64,000 nt of DNA from Alteromonadaceae bacterium M269 (GTDB lineage: Bacteria; Pseudomonadota; Gammaproteobacteria; Enterobacterales; Alteromonadaceae): assembly GCA_004353515.1 (NCBI GenBank), contig SMNZ01000002.1, positions 62,001 to 126,000 on the forward strand, in the 5' to 3' direction. The translations under genes and the position numbers were made by a program. A model generated the notes under the pieces. It ran no database searches, was not told the DNA's origin, and was given only the letters and a program-made list of their open reading frames with translations. This document shows, one piece after another, positions 18,034 to 25,913 of the stretch. Position 1 is the first letter of the stretch. Every line of letters begins with the position of its first letter.

Positions 18034-18992
18034 TACAAGGTCCATTAGCTGTGACGCTGAATGTGTTAGAAATAACCATTCTGACTTTTGTTGTGGCGAA
18101 TATTGTGATTTCTGCGGTTGTATCTGTTTTTTCTCCCAGTCTCTTAAAGATACAAGTTTCTTCCAGAAAAGCACTCTTGTGGCTAGTGGTTTTGTTACCT
18201 TGGCTAGTAGGTATGGCGATAGCGGCCTATTTTCTTAATGGCTATTTTACTTCCAGCATTTTCGAAACAGAATTGGGCAATGCGCATTGGCATCATATGG
18301 AGGTTTTCACTTGGTTGAGCTGGCATGGAATCGTGATGCTATCTGCCTTAGCTTTTAGCCTTTATCTCGTCATCAACAAAGCCATACAGTTTTTTAGGCA
18401 TCGAATGGATTTGAGCCTGTTGACTAGCATGTCGACGTTGAAAGATGCTGGTTACTATGAGGTTGCGACTCAGGATGCGAGTGCATTTACCGCTGGGTTT
18501 ATCCGTAAGAAGTGCTTCGTAACAGAAGGATTGTTAAAAGAAGTAGAAAGTCGAGAACTGGGGATTATTCTTCAACATGAGAAGGCACATGCAAAGAATA
18601 ATGATCCACTCAAGAAATGGCTTTTCAGTATATTCAGTGCCTTCTTTGTAAAGCCAGTGGCGAGCCACCTTAGATTACATATGACATTGGCTATGGAACA
18701 CGATGCTGATAATGCTGTAGTCAGTGACGATGATTCGTCACTTTTTGTCGCGAGTACACTGGTTAAGATTGCAAGACTGAACGCATCGGGATCGACGGTT
18801 AGAGATTCTGAAATGGTGACTAACTTTGGTGCTGATGTTTTGGAGCAGCGGATTTATTTCTTATTGGGACAGCTGGACCTTAAGCCTCTGAATAAGGCGT
18901 TAGCAGCACTTTTTATTGTTGCGGTTGTAGGAGTGTCGCTATCTTCGGTTGATAAGATCCATCATTTTATTGAGATAATTTTTAATCACTAG
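18030..18992 (+). CDS. BlaR1/MecR1-like M56 membrane metalloprotease
   Basis: A 320-residue membrane protein with N-terminal hydrophobic segments (about residues 15-35, 50-70 and 95-115) and a cytoplasmic-type zinc protease motif, HEKAH, near residue 183. It has the general BlaR1/MecR1 protease module but, at this length, lacks the extracellular penicillin-binding sensor domain. Beta-lactam sensing is therefore unlikely and the signal must enter another way. It is translationally coupled to the BlaI-like repressor, its probable substrate. A last hydrophobic segment lies near the C-terminus. Confidence 0.85.
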   Translation: MIQGPLAVTLNVLEITILTFVVANIVISAVVSVFSPSLLKIQVSSRKALLWLVVLLPWLVGMAIAAYFLNGYFTSSIFETELGNAHWHHMEVFTWLSWHGIVMLSALAFSLYLVINKAIQFFRHRMDLSLLTSMSTLKDAGYYEVATQDASAFTAGFIRKKCFVTEGLLKEVESRELGIILQHEKAHAKNNDPLKKWLFSIFSAFFVKPVASHLRLHMTLAMEHDADNAVVSDDDSSLFVASTLVKIARLNASGSTVRDSEMVTNFGADVLEQRIYFLLGQLDLKPLNKALAALFIVAVVGVSLSSVDKIHHFIEIIFNH

Positions 18993-19024
18993 CACTTGGT
19001 TTAACGAACCATTTTTTTAATTTT

Positions 19025-19047
19025 AAAACCGACTGTTTATCGGTTTT
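19025..19047 (+). terminator. Hairpin that is both possible terminator and third ACC-n11-GGT operator
   Basis: AAAACCGA and TCGGTTTT form a perfect 8-bp stem with a 7-base loop, followed by two more T. It lies 33 bp after the M56 stop and could terminate that operon. It also contains ACCGACTGTTTATCGGT (19028-19044), the same 17-bp pattern found twice before the BlaI-like gene, so an operator role is at least as likely. Confidence 0.6.
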
Positions 19048-19076
19048 TTATCATTTATTATGAAGGTGAGGATGAT

Positions 19077-19811
19077 ATGCAAATTCCACAAAAAGCATTT
19101 GAAAAACCGATAGCTAGTAGGTTTTTAAGTGTTGGGTTTTATTTCGCGCTGTTTTTGTTAGCAGCTATTCCTTTTGTGACTTTTGCACATGGTGTGGACG
19201 ATAGCACTCGCCAGTTTTTGCAGAATAATACCGGAGTGCAGGTTGTCCCCTTTTTGTATATCGGTGCTAAGCACATGGTAACGGGTTATGACCATTTGCT
19301 CTTTTTAGTCGGCGTTTTGTTCTTCCTGTACCGAGGACGGGATGTGTTGCTCTATGTGAGTATGTTTACTATTGGCCACAGCTTAACCTTAATGACAGGG
19401 GTGTTAGCGAACATCCAGGTTAATGCATATCTCATCGATGCGGTTATCGGTTTATCTGTTGTTTACAAAGGGTTTGATAACTTAGGTGGATTCAAGCAGA
19501 TCTTTGGAAAACAGCCTAATCCAAAAGCTGCGGTACTCATTTTCGGGCTCTTTCATGGGTTTGGATTAGCCACAAAAATACAGGAGTTCGAGCTCCCACA
19601 AGAAGGTATTTTAACTAATTTACTTTCTTTTAATCTTGGCGTGGAATTAGGCCAACTCCTTGCTTTGATGTTCATCTTGCTTGTTATCAACTTCTGGCGC
19701 CAATTCTCAAGCTTTCAGAAATTCTCTTTTGTTACCAACACTGCGCTTATGAGTGCTGGATTCATGCTCATTGGCCTGCAACTCACTGGATATTTCGTGA
19801 ATAAATTTTAG
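19077..19811 (+). CDS. HupE/UreJ-family membrane protein
   Basis: A 244-residue protein with an N-terminal hydrophobic segment (about 20-40, ending FAHG) and about six further membrane segments. Diagnostic family stretches are GAKHMVTGYDHLLFLVGVLF, TIGHSLTLMTG and FGLFHGFGLATKIQE, with conserved His in membrane helices as in HupE/UreJ metal (nickel or cobalt) permeases. RBS AAGGTGAGG precedes the ATG. It heads a three-gene operon. Transport of a divalent metal is plausible from the family and the His-rich third gene; the metal and direction are unknown. Confidence 0.82.
   Translation: MQIPQKAFEKPIASRFLSVGFYFALFLLAAIPFVTFAHGVDDSTRQFLQNNTGVQVVPFLYIGAKHMVTGYDHLLFLVGVLFFLYRGRDVLLYVSMFTIGHSLTLMTGVLANIQVNAYLIDAVIGLSVVYKGFDNLGGFKQIFGKQPNPKAAVLIFGLFHGFGLATKIQEFELPQEGILTNLLSFNLGVELGQLLALMFILLVINFWRQFSSFQKFSFVTNTALMSAGFMLIGLQLTGYFVNKF
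19106..19122. promoter_or_regulatory. Fourth ACC-n11-GGT operator, inside the HupE start region
   Basis: ACCGATAGCTAGTAGGT matches 15 of 17 bases of the site at 17608-17624, and both continue into TTTTAAG. It falls within the first codons of the HupE-like gene. The extended match outside a shared protein function suggests DNA-level selection or duplication of the promoter. Confidence 0.55.
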
Positions 19812-19819
19812 GAAACACT

Positions 19820-20329
19820 ATGCAAATACATCAAAAAAATACGCCTTTGATAAAAGCCACAATTGGGTCAATAGCTGTGGCAGTTATTGTGTCACTCCTC
19901 TTTATCTTACCAGCAGAGTACAACATCGATCCGACAGGCGTTGGAGAAAAACTTGGACTTACTGTTTTTAATGAACAGGTAACGCCGAATAGCACGAAGC
20001 AGTCCGAGGATACGCAGGATTTTGTTGTTCTTACAGTGCCAGCAGGGAAAGGCATTGAGTACAAGCTATCAATGAAGCAATACCAAAAAGCGACTTACGA
20101 ATGGGTTACCGATGAAGGAGAGCTTTATGTCGATCTACACGGAGAACCCATAGGGGACGATACCGGTTATTTCGAGTCTTTTGCTATTGCGACAGTCAAC
20201 GAAATGAAAGGGAGCCTTAGTGCACCATTTGAGGGTTCACATGGCTGGTATTGGAAAAATACTTCAGACAAAGATATTCAGGTTCAACTTATCTTTAGTG
20301 GCGACTATGTCATTGAAGGACTTAAATAA
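19820..20329 (+). CDS. Membrane-anchored periplasmic protein of HupE operons
   Basis: A 169-residue protein with one N-terminal hydrophobic helix (about residues 13-31) and a periplasmic domain. The domain begins YNIDPTGVGEKLGLTVF and ends in a beta-rich part containing GSHGWYWKNTSDKDIQVQLI. Similar proteins are annotated as transmembrane anchor proteins beside HupE/UreJ genes; no activity is known to me. It starts 8 bp after the HupE stop and is surely cotranscribed. A role as a periplasmic partner of the permease is inference. Confidence 0.7.
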   Translation: MQIHQKNTPLIKATIGSIAVAVIVSLLFILPAEYNIDPTGVGEKLGLTVFNEQVTPNSTKQSEDTQDFVVLTVPAGKGIEYKLSMKQYQKATYEWVTDEGELYVDLHGEPIGDDTGYFESFAIATVNEMKGSLSAPFEGSHGWYWKNTSDKDIQVQLIFSGDYVIEGLK

Positions 20330-20342
20330 ACGGAGAAATTAA

Positions 20343-20702
20343 ATGAAAATTTTCAGTATTACATTTCTGGTTGCGGCCATTACGATGTCATCTTCTTTAT
20401 GGGCTCATTCATTTGGGCACGGGGAAGTCAGCGCAGATGAAATTCTTTATATCGCACAGAAGTCGGCCAAGATGTTGACCTTTAAAGATCAAGGCATGAG
20501 TGTCGGTAAGATAGATAATTCCTGGAATACAATAGGGACAGGAGCTTTCAAAATTGTCGAACAAAGTGATTTAGGTTTTATTGTTAAAGCGACAAATGAT
20601 GAAAAGAATCAAACGTTGTATTTTGAAATCAATCCCAATGGGCTAGTCAAAGACGTGAAAGATGCTAGTTCTTTCAGTAATAATCATGGCCATAATCATT
20701 AG
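20343..20702 (+). CDS. Small periplasmic protein with His-rich tail (DUF6488-like)
   Basis: A 119-residue exported protein. The signal peptide (about residues 1-21, ending LWA) is followed by HSFGHGEVSADEI and a compact domain resembling DUF6488. The C-terminus NNHGHNH is histidine-rich. Histidines at both ends of the mature protein suggest metal binding, perhaps delivery to or from the HupE-like permease. It is last in the operon, 13 bp after the anchor gene, and a strong hairpin follows. Confidence 0.72.
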   Translation: MKIFSITFLVAAITMSSSLWAHSFGHGEVSADEILYIAQKSAKMLTFKDQGMSVGKIDNSWNTIGTGAFKIVEQSDLGFIVKATNDEKNQTLYFEINPNGLVKDVKDASSFSNNHGHNH

Positions 20703-20711
20703 TTTGGGTAT

Positions 20712-20734
20712 GAGACAAGCCTTAGGCTTGTCTC
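20712..20734. terminator. Hairpin between convergent operons
   Basis: GAGACAAGCC and GGCTTGTCTC form a perfect 10-bp stem with a TTA loop. It separates the HupE operon from the convergent gene at 20744-21118. The T-tract is weak in both directions. Confidence 0.65.
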
Positions 20735-20743
20735 TGTTGCTTA

Positions 20744-21118
20744 TTAAGCACTTGCTGGCGAGGCTTCGGCAATATCGTTTGATAGTGCAATTACAGCAAT
20801 GACGCCACCTCCCATCACCAAACAGTAAATAAAACTCAATGTTGTCCCTTGATGAGCAAATGCTAGAACAAGGAAAGCGATGCTCGCTAAGCTATCCAAT
20901 ATCAGATGCACCTTAAACGGAAACACCTTGGCCAAGCTTGGGCCGTAGTCTGTTAGCAAGCTATAGCCAATAAGACCTACTCCAGTAACTATCGAGAACC
21001 AGTGAACAAAGAGTGACTCTTCTCTCAGGCCTAAAACAAAAGGTAACAAGATTAAGGCCGCAGCAGCACTGTAGTCTAACAACGCATGCAGGTTAGGGGT
21101 GATAAAACGTAAGTTCAT
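20744..21118 (-). CDS. Small four-helix membrane protein
   Basis: A 124-residue protein with about four hydrophobic segments (roughly residues 10-28, 37-55, 70-90 and 92-112). The start resembles SPW-repeat-type proteins (ITPNLHALLDYSAAAALILL). I cannot assign an activity. It is divergent from a MarR gene, with twin operator-like repeats between them, so it is probably under MarR control. Confidence 0.65.
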   Translation of the reverse strand: MNLRFITPNLHALLDYSAAAALILLPFVLGLREESLFVHWFSIVTGVGLIGYSLLTDYGPSLAKVFPFKVHLILDSLASIAFLVLAFAHQGTTLSFIYCLVMGGGVIAVIALSNDIAEASPASA

Positions 21119-21133
21119 AAATTCTCCTTCAAA

Positions 21134-21206
21134 TTGTTTCGATTGAAAACATTTTTAAAATAGAACAGTTTTACGTTGCCTGTCAATATTGTTTCGAATA
21201 AAAACA
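21134..21206. promoter_or_regulatory. Twin MarR-type operators
   Basis: Two 18-bp copies of TTGTTTCGAWTRAAAACA lie at 21134-21151 and 21189-21206, differing at two positions and spaced 55 bp apart. Each is an imperfect palindrome (TTGTTT/AAAACA). They sit between the divergent membrane-protein and MarR genes, which fits repression of both. Confidence 0.65.
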
Positions 21207-21270
21207 AATTGATTGAGTATAAACGACAAGTTACTATGGCTTTGAAAAGATAGGCGTCTTACGAGTACAT

Positions 21271-21828
21271 ATGATCCACGGGAATACAATTGACTATTTG
21301 GAAGTGCTGACAAACCTCTTGCGTGGGGAGCAGCGTCAATTGGCTAGCAGCCTTGGGCTTCAACAAGTGCACATGCAAATCTTAAATTATCTGGCTCGAA
21401 GCAATCGTTATAGCGACTCTCTGTTAGTGCTCAGTGATTTCTTGGGACAAACCAAAGGAACAGTATCGACGTCAGTCGCCTTGTTGGAGAAAAAGGGCTA
21501 TATCGAAAAAGTCTCTGATCCCTCTGATAAGCGAAAGCAACACCTTGCCTTAACCGATAAGGGTAAGGAGCTAATGAAGCCTCAAGGACATATATGGCAA
21601 CTGGGAGACAATGTTCTTAATGAAAAGGAAAGGGAAACTGTTGATGCCGCTTTAGACCTGCTATTAAGGCGGCTACAGCAAGCAAATGGCTATCAACTTT
21701 TTGGTATTTGTCATAGTTGCAAGCATTTGCAACAAGGTGAAACAGGCCCCGTTTGTGGTTTAACGAAAGAGGCATTAAATGTCTCCGATACTGATAAAAT
21801 TTGTGTTCACCACGATGTCGAAAACTAG
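21271..21828 (+). CDS. MarR-family regulator with cysteine-rich tail
   Basis: A 185-residue protein. The first 140 residues are a MarR winged helix (LSDFLGQTKGTVSTSVALLE, then KGYIEKVSDPSDKRKQHLAL). The tail carries four cysteines in the pattern CHSCK...VCG...ICVHH, with two nearby His, which could bind a metal or Fe-S cluster or act as a redox switch. It is divergent from a small membrane protein and followed by two envelope-type genes, probably its targets. A second MarR gene with a cysteine tail lies at 22909. Confidence 0.83.
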   Translation: MIHGNTIDYLEVLTNLLRGEQRQLASSLGLQQVHMQILNYLARSNRYSDSLLVLSDFLGQTKGTVSTSVALLEKKGYIEKVSDPSDKRKQHLALTDKGKELMKPQGHIWQLGDNVLNEKERETVDAALDLLLRRLQQANGYQLFGICHSCKHLQQGETGPVCGLTKEALNVSDTDKICVHHDVEN

Positions 21829-21874
21829 CTCTACTATCGTATCAAAGCACAACTTAAGTCGTCGGAATTAAGCG

Positions 21875-22270
21875 ATGCAAACGGTGGAATCAATAAGACT
21901 ACTCCTAACAATAGCTTTGTTCGTTATCGGACTTTCTCATTTATTCCAAGGGAAAGTTTGGGCTAGCTTTTTTGAATACTTATCGAGTAAGCGGTACATT
22001 GGTGTATTTATCAACGCCTTTATTCACTTCGCACCTGGCTCTCTTGTTGTTAGTTTTCACCCTGTCTACCAAGGTCCGTTTTTATGGCTAACATTGCTTG
22101 GTTGGGCTTGGGTTATTAAAGGAGCTGTGTACTTTGTATTTCCGGCTGTCGGGTTGAAACAAATGCAAAAAGGAACGCAAAAACAAAGAGGGACATGGGC
22201 GGCTGCGGGCATTATTATGATTGCGGCTGCTGTGATTCTTCAATCAATGCGTTTCTTTGTTACACACTGA
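21875..22270 (+). CDS. Small integral membrane protein
   Basis: A 131-residue protein with about four hydrophobic segments (roughly residues 6-25, 42-60, 66-88 and 105-126). It has no motif I recognise; NAFIHFAPGSLVVSFHPVYQ is a distinctive stretch. GGAA lies about ten bases before the ATG. It follows the MarR gene by 46 bp and may share its transcript. Confidence 0.6.
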   Translation: MQTVESIRLLLTIALFVIGLSHLFQGKVWASFFEYLSSKRYIGVFINAFIHFAPGSLVVSFHPVYQGPFLWLTLLGWAWVIKGAVYFVFPAVGLKQMQKGTQKQRGTWAAAGIIMIAAAVILQSMRFFVTH

Positions 22271-22346
22271 ATCAATTTGTTTGTGCTTTTGCAGTGAATT
22301 TCCAACGGCTTTTACATATCCTTAATGAGAGTCTTGAATTGGAACG

Positions 22347-22874
22347 ATGTTGGATAACATGAAAATTATAAATATAACTCTGCTTTCTGTTTTTCTTTGC
22401 GGGCTAGTAACTAAAGCTTCAGCTACAGTCGTTGAAGCCTCACCTGAACATTACGTTTTAAAACAAGAAGCTGAGTCGACCTTAAAACCCGAAAAGTTGT
22501 GGCAACGCCTGATTAAACCAGAAAGCTGGTGGCACCCTGATCATACCTACTCTGGTGACTCTGCTAATTTGTCGCTTGATTTAACAGCTGGTGGATTGTG
22601 GAGTGAAACCTGGGATGGTGGTTCAGTGCTTCATGGACAGGTTCTTTTGGTCATGAATAACAAGCAACTTCGCTTGAATGCGCCTTTTGGTCCACTGCAA
22701 GAAAAGGCAGTTCAGGTGATTTGGACTATTACTCTGACACCATCGGATAAAGGGACTTTGGTCGTTTTTGACGAAGTGGCTAGTGGAAGTCAGTCAAGTG
22801 AGCTCGATAAACTTGCACCTGCCGTGGATTTCGTAAAAACAGAAGCGATAAAACGATTAGTTAACATTAACTAA
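22347..22874 (+). CDS. Exported SRPBCC/START-like protein
   Basis: A 175-residue protein with a hydrophobic leader that looks like a signal peptide ending TKASA. Its sequence (AESTLKPEKLWQRLIKPESW, WWHPDHTYSG, LDLTAGGLWSETW) resembles SRPBCC-fold proteins of the AHSA1/polyketide-cyclase type. Members are usually cytoplasmic, so a signal peptide is uncommon. An alternative ATG four codons later (22359) gives a cleaner signal sequence. It is the last plus-strand gene before a convergent MarR gene. The ligand is unknown. Confidence 0.65.
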   Translation: MLDNMKIINITLLSVFLCGLVTKASATVVEASPEHYVLKQEAESTLKPEKLWQRLIKPESWWHPDHTYSGDSANLSLDLTAGGLWSETWDGGSVLHGQVLLVMNNKQLRLNAPFGPLQEKAVQVIWTITLTPSDKGTLVVFDEVASGSQSSELDKLAPAVDFVKTEAIKRLVNIN

Positions 22875-22908
22875 TTTAAGTGGATATTTAGGAACAATAG
22901 ACCCTAGA

Positions 22909-23430
22909 TTAAGCCCTTGATGTTATCTCGTGATAGATGGGGCAACCAGTTTCAAAGCAGGTATTTAGATCGCAGTAACGACAAACGCGTTTGGCTTCTA
23001 CTTGGTCGGTAATTGATTTAGGTAAGGCCGTTTCTATGATGTCTCTTAACGCTGCTCGTTGTTCATCGCTAAGTTCGCTAATTGAAGATTCAATAGCCTT
23101 TGATCTAACATCTAATATTGTTTGAACCTGTTCTTTGCCTTTCTCCGTAAGATAAAGGCGCACAGCTCGTCTATCTTCTGGGCTAGGCAGTCTGTCGACT
23201 AAGTCTTCTTTCTCTAGTGTATTGATTAAACGAACAGCACCTGAATGGGTTAAATCGAGTGATTTTCTGAGCGCATCTATGCTATCGCCTGGATGGCTAT
23301 GAATAAGGACTAACGCAGAATCATGGCTTAAGCTTCGCCCACCTAGCGCAGATATTGCTGTTTCCATACGCGTTGTTATGGATGTCGCGAAAACCCCTAT
23401 GAGGTTATTTAAGAATAAATCATCTTTCAT
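22909..23430 (-). CDS. MarR-family regulator with CxxC-x4-C-x4-C tail
   Basis: A 173-residue protein with a MarR winged helix (HPGDSIDALRKSLDLTHSGA, then LVDRLPSPEDRRAVRLYLTE). The C-terminal segment is CRYCDLNTCFETGCPIYHE, with four cysteines in 14 residues, suitable for metal or redox sensing. It is convergent with the SRPBCC gene and 113 bp upstream of the histidine kinase 3' end. No clear operator was seen before its start, and its targets are unknown. Confidence 0.82.
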   Translation of the reverse strand: MKDDLFLNNLIGVFATSITTRMETAISALGGRSLSHDSALVLIHSHPGDSIDALRKSLDLTHSGAVRLINTLEKEDLVDRLPSPEDRRAVRLYLTEKGKEQVQTILDVRSKAIESSISELSDEQRAALRDIIETALPKSITDQVEAKRVCRYCDLNTCFETGCPIYHEITSRA

Positions 23431-23543
23431 GCGCGTAATTTATAAGGTTGGACCTGATATTTCAATCATCATTCAGTCTAATATTCGTTTATGTTATAGT
23501 TTGCATTGAACTTTGTTATAAGAGTTTATACCACTACGGTAGA

Positions 23544-24869
23544 TTATTTTGGCAAGGTAATATGAACGTTTAATCCGCCTGCTTTCATATTTTCGGCATA
23601 CACCGAACCTCCATGTAGTTTGATGGCTCTCTCAACAATGGCTAAACCTATACCTCCTTCTCCCATTTTATGGGTGCGAGCGGTTTCAACACGGTAAAAA
23701 GGTTCAAATAGTAATGCGAGTTCTTGTTCAGGAACGCCTGGTCCGTTGTCAGTAATACTGATGTCAATTTGTTGGTCGGTTTCTTTCAATTGTACTCTGA
23801 CGTTGGTGTTGGGTTCGGTATAACGTAATGCATTGCGGATAACGTTTTCAAAAGCACTATGAAGTAGTGCACTGTCGACATTCAAAATACAGTACTTTGA
23901 GCCACTGACGAGAACATCTTTGTTTTGCTCAGCTCCTTCAATCGCAGCGTCTTCGGCGATGACTTGCAGTAAATCGACTAAATCAGTTTTATGACGATTA
24001 ATTTCTTGCACAGAGTCGAGCCTGGTAAAAACTAAAATACGTTCAATCAGTGAATTGAGGCGCTCACTTTCTTCTTCCATGTCTGCAATATGTTCAATGT
24101 CTAACTTACCTCCTTGTTTGTCGAGTTTCTGCCTGGCTAGAGAGAAAAGTGCCTGTAGCCTTGCAAGAGGGGAACGGAGTTCGTGAGAGACGTCTCTCAT
24201 CAAGCGTTTTTGCTTTTCTAACAACTCTTGGATGCGGGTAGTCATAAAGTCGAAGTCTTGCGCTAGTAATGCAATATCGTCACGACGCCCCTCGACTTGA
24301 TGGGCAACGCGAACCGTTAGATCACCTGTAGCCACTCGTTTTCCTGCTTCTCTCAGATGACGCACAGGCTGAACAACATAACGAGCGAGAGCAATTGAAA
24401 CGATAACACTGATAATTAACGCTGTTACCGCCAGAACAAGACGAGCCCCAGGCTTTACCAACACTTGCCCAAAGGGGAAACTACGTCGATAGCCGACAAC
24501 GGTATAGTCATATATCTCGTCGTATATCACGACCAACCTCTGATCGTTAGCGTACTCATAATTGAGAGGAAGATACTTGCCTAGATCACGACCAAGCACA
24601 TCTTCTCCCTCGGGATTAATGATGAACACCTTGATCAAGTTGTCGTAATCTAGAATGTGTCGGCTGGCAATTTCGTCATCAGTCATGTTTGGGTTTTGTT
24701 GGAGCTGTCGTGTGAGTTCCCGACTAATGTGTTGCGTTAATTGTTCCAAAAAGAGAGGCTTTGAGTCGGTAGCCTCTGGCAGGAGGCGTGCAGCGAAGGC
24801 TGTGACTAACATTGTGGCGATTGAAATTATCCAAACCGATAAAAAGATGCGTTTAAAGAAGCGATACAC
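23544..24869 (-). CDS. Sensor histidine kinase, CpxA/RstB-like
   Basis: A 441-residue kinase. An N-terminal transmembrane segment (about 9-30) and a periplasmic region of about 115 residues are followed by a second transmembrane segment (about 150-170). Then come HAMP (PVRHLREAGKRVATGDLTVR), the phosphoacceptor H-box DVSHELRSPLARLQA, the N-box NALRYT and the DNGPGVPE and GGIGLAI ATP-lid motifs. It lies 16 bp downstream of its response regulator. The layout, with a Spy/CpxP-like gene divergent, matches Cpx-type envelope stress systems. The exact stimulus is not visible. Confidence 0.88.
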   Translation of the reverse strand: MYRFFKRIFLSVWIISIATMLVTAFAARLLPEATDSKPLFLEQLTQHISRELTRQLQQNPNMTDDEIASRHILDYDNLIKVFIINPEGEDVLGRDLGKYLPLNYEYANDQRLVVIYDEIYDYTVVGYRRSFPFGQVLVKPGARLVLAVTALIISVIVSIALARYVVQPVRHLREAGKRVATGDLTVRVAHQVEGRRDDIALLAQDFDFMTTRIQELLEKQKRLMRDVSHELRSPLARLQALFSLARQKLDKQGGKLDIEHIADMEEESERLNSLIERILVFTRLDSVQEINRHKTDLVDLLQVIAEDAAIEGAEQNKDVLVSGSKYCILNVDSALLHSAFENVIRNALRYTEPNTNVRVQLKETDQQIDISITDNGPGVPEQELALLFEPFYRVETARTHKMGEGGIGLAIVERAIKLHGGSVYAENMKAGGLNVHITLPK

Positions 24870-24885
24870 TGACCTTCATCCTTGA

Positions 24886-25608
24886 CTAGTGAGTGACATA
24901 TAAATAGCCGCGACTGCGGATGGTTTTTATGCGTTGTTGGCCATTAGACATCGGACCCAGCTTTTTCCTTAGGTGGCCTATGTGTGCGTCGACGCTCCTG
25001 TCGTAAGGCATGACTCGACGACCAAGCGCATAGCGTGCAATATCGTCTTTAGAAACGACTTCACCGGCTTTTTCGAGTAACTTTTCAAGCACGAGAAATT
25101 CCGCGCCTGTGAGTAAAACGACCTCGCCATTTTTAGTGACTGTTTGTGAACTGGCGACCAAACTGAGATCGCCAACACTTAGCCCTCTCTCTTCTTGGTT
25201 AGGTAGTTGGAGCTTGCTTCCCACTCTGCGTACTATGGCTCGCACCCGAGCTACTAGTTCACGGAGGTGGCAAGGTTTAGGAACGTAATCATCAGCGCCA
25301 ATTTCGAGCCCTAAAATACGATCAAAGTCGTCACCACGAGCAGTTAACATGATGACGGGGGTGTCTTTATGTTTTCTAATCATCTTTAAGGTTTCGAAGC
25401 CGTTCATATGCGGCATGGTGACATCCAGGATAATGACATCATAGTCGTGAGCAATGGCCGCTTCGGCGCCTGACTTACCATCACTTCGCGCCGTGAACTC
25501 GAATCCACCTTCTGATTCAAAATAGGCACTGACAGATTGAGTTAATGCTTCATCGTCATCGACCATGAGTATTTCGATGACATTACTTGTACGCATAGTT
25601 TGCTCCAT
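24886..25608 (-). CDS. OmpR-family response regulator, CpxR-like
   Basis: A 240-residue regulator. The receiver domain (about 10-125) has the acidic pocket MVDDDE, the phosphorylated Asp in DVIILDVTMPHMNG and Lys in YVPKPCH. The C-terminal winged helix ends RSVDAHIGHLRKKLG and IKTIRSRGYLYV, as in OmpR/PhoB proteins. It precedes the histidine kinase in one operon. Two CpxR-box-like sequences lie between it and the divergent Spy-like gene, supporting the Cpx assignment and autoregulation. Confidence 0.9.
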   Translation of the reverse strand: MEQTMRTSNVIEILMVDDDEALTQSVSAYFESEGGFEFTARSDGKSGAEAAIAHDYDVIILDVTMPHMNGFETLKMIRKHKDTPVIMLTARGDDFDRILGLEIGADDYVPKPCHLRELVARVRAIVRRVGSKLQLPNQEERGLSVGDLSLVASSQTVTKNGEVVLLTGAEFLVLEKLLEKAGEVVSKDDIARYALGRRVMPYDRSVDAHIGHLRKKLGPMSNGQQRIKTIRSRGYLYVTH

Positions 25609-25748
25609 GATGTTGAATACGATTGCTGTTAAGAGCTCGATTATTTTTCTTTTTAATCAACAAATTATAGTCGATGAAATTGCTGTAAACACGGTAGTTA
25701 TGGACGGAGGAGTATAAGGACTTAAAGGCAATGAAGTGCTAGGGGAAT

Positions 25749-25808
25749 GTAAAGAAGTGTAATGAAGGCCTTAGCGTATCGTTTTTCTCAATCTTTACAT
25801 TTCTTTTC
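25749..25808. promoter_or_regulatory. Two CpxR-box-like sites in the divergent promoter
   Basis: GTAAA-n5-GTAAT lies at 25749-25763. An inverted TTTAC-n5-TTTTC (reads GAAAA-n5-GTAAA on the minus strand) lies at 25794-25808. Both are one base from the published CpxR consensus GTAAA-n5-GTAAA. The surrounding 305-bp gap (25609-25913) contains no gene. Confidence 0.65.
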
Positions 25809-25913
25809 ATTAGTTGACGTTACCTTACCTTGCCACCTCTAGAATAGGTATCAATCGAAACGACGGTTCATAAGCTGAACTGGAAGTCTTTAAATCAAGA
25901 GTAAGAGGTTACT

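Noticed and set aside
18030-18992. BlaR1 beta-lactam sensor
   Set aside because: The protein has the M56 protease module but ends where the penicillin-binding domain would begin, so antibiotic sensing is not supported.
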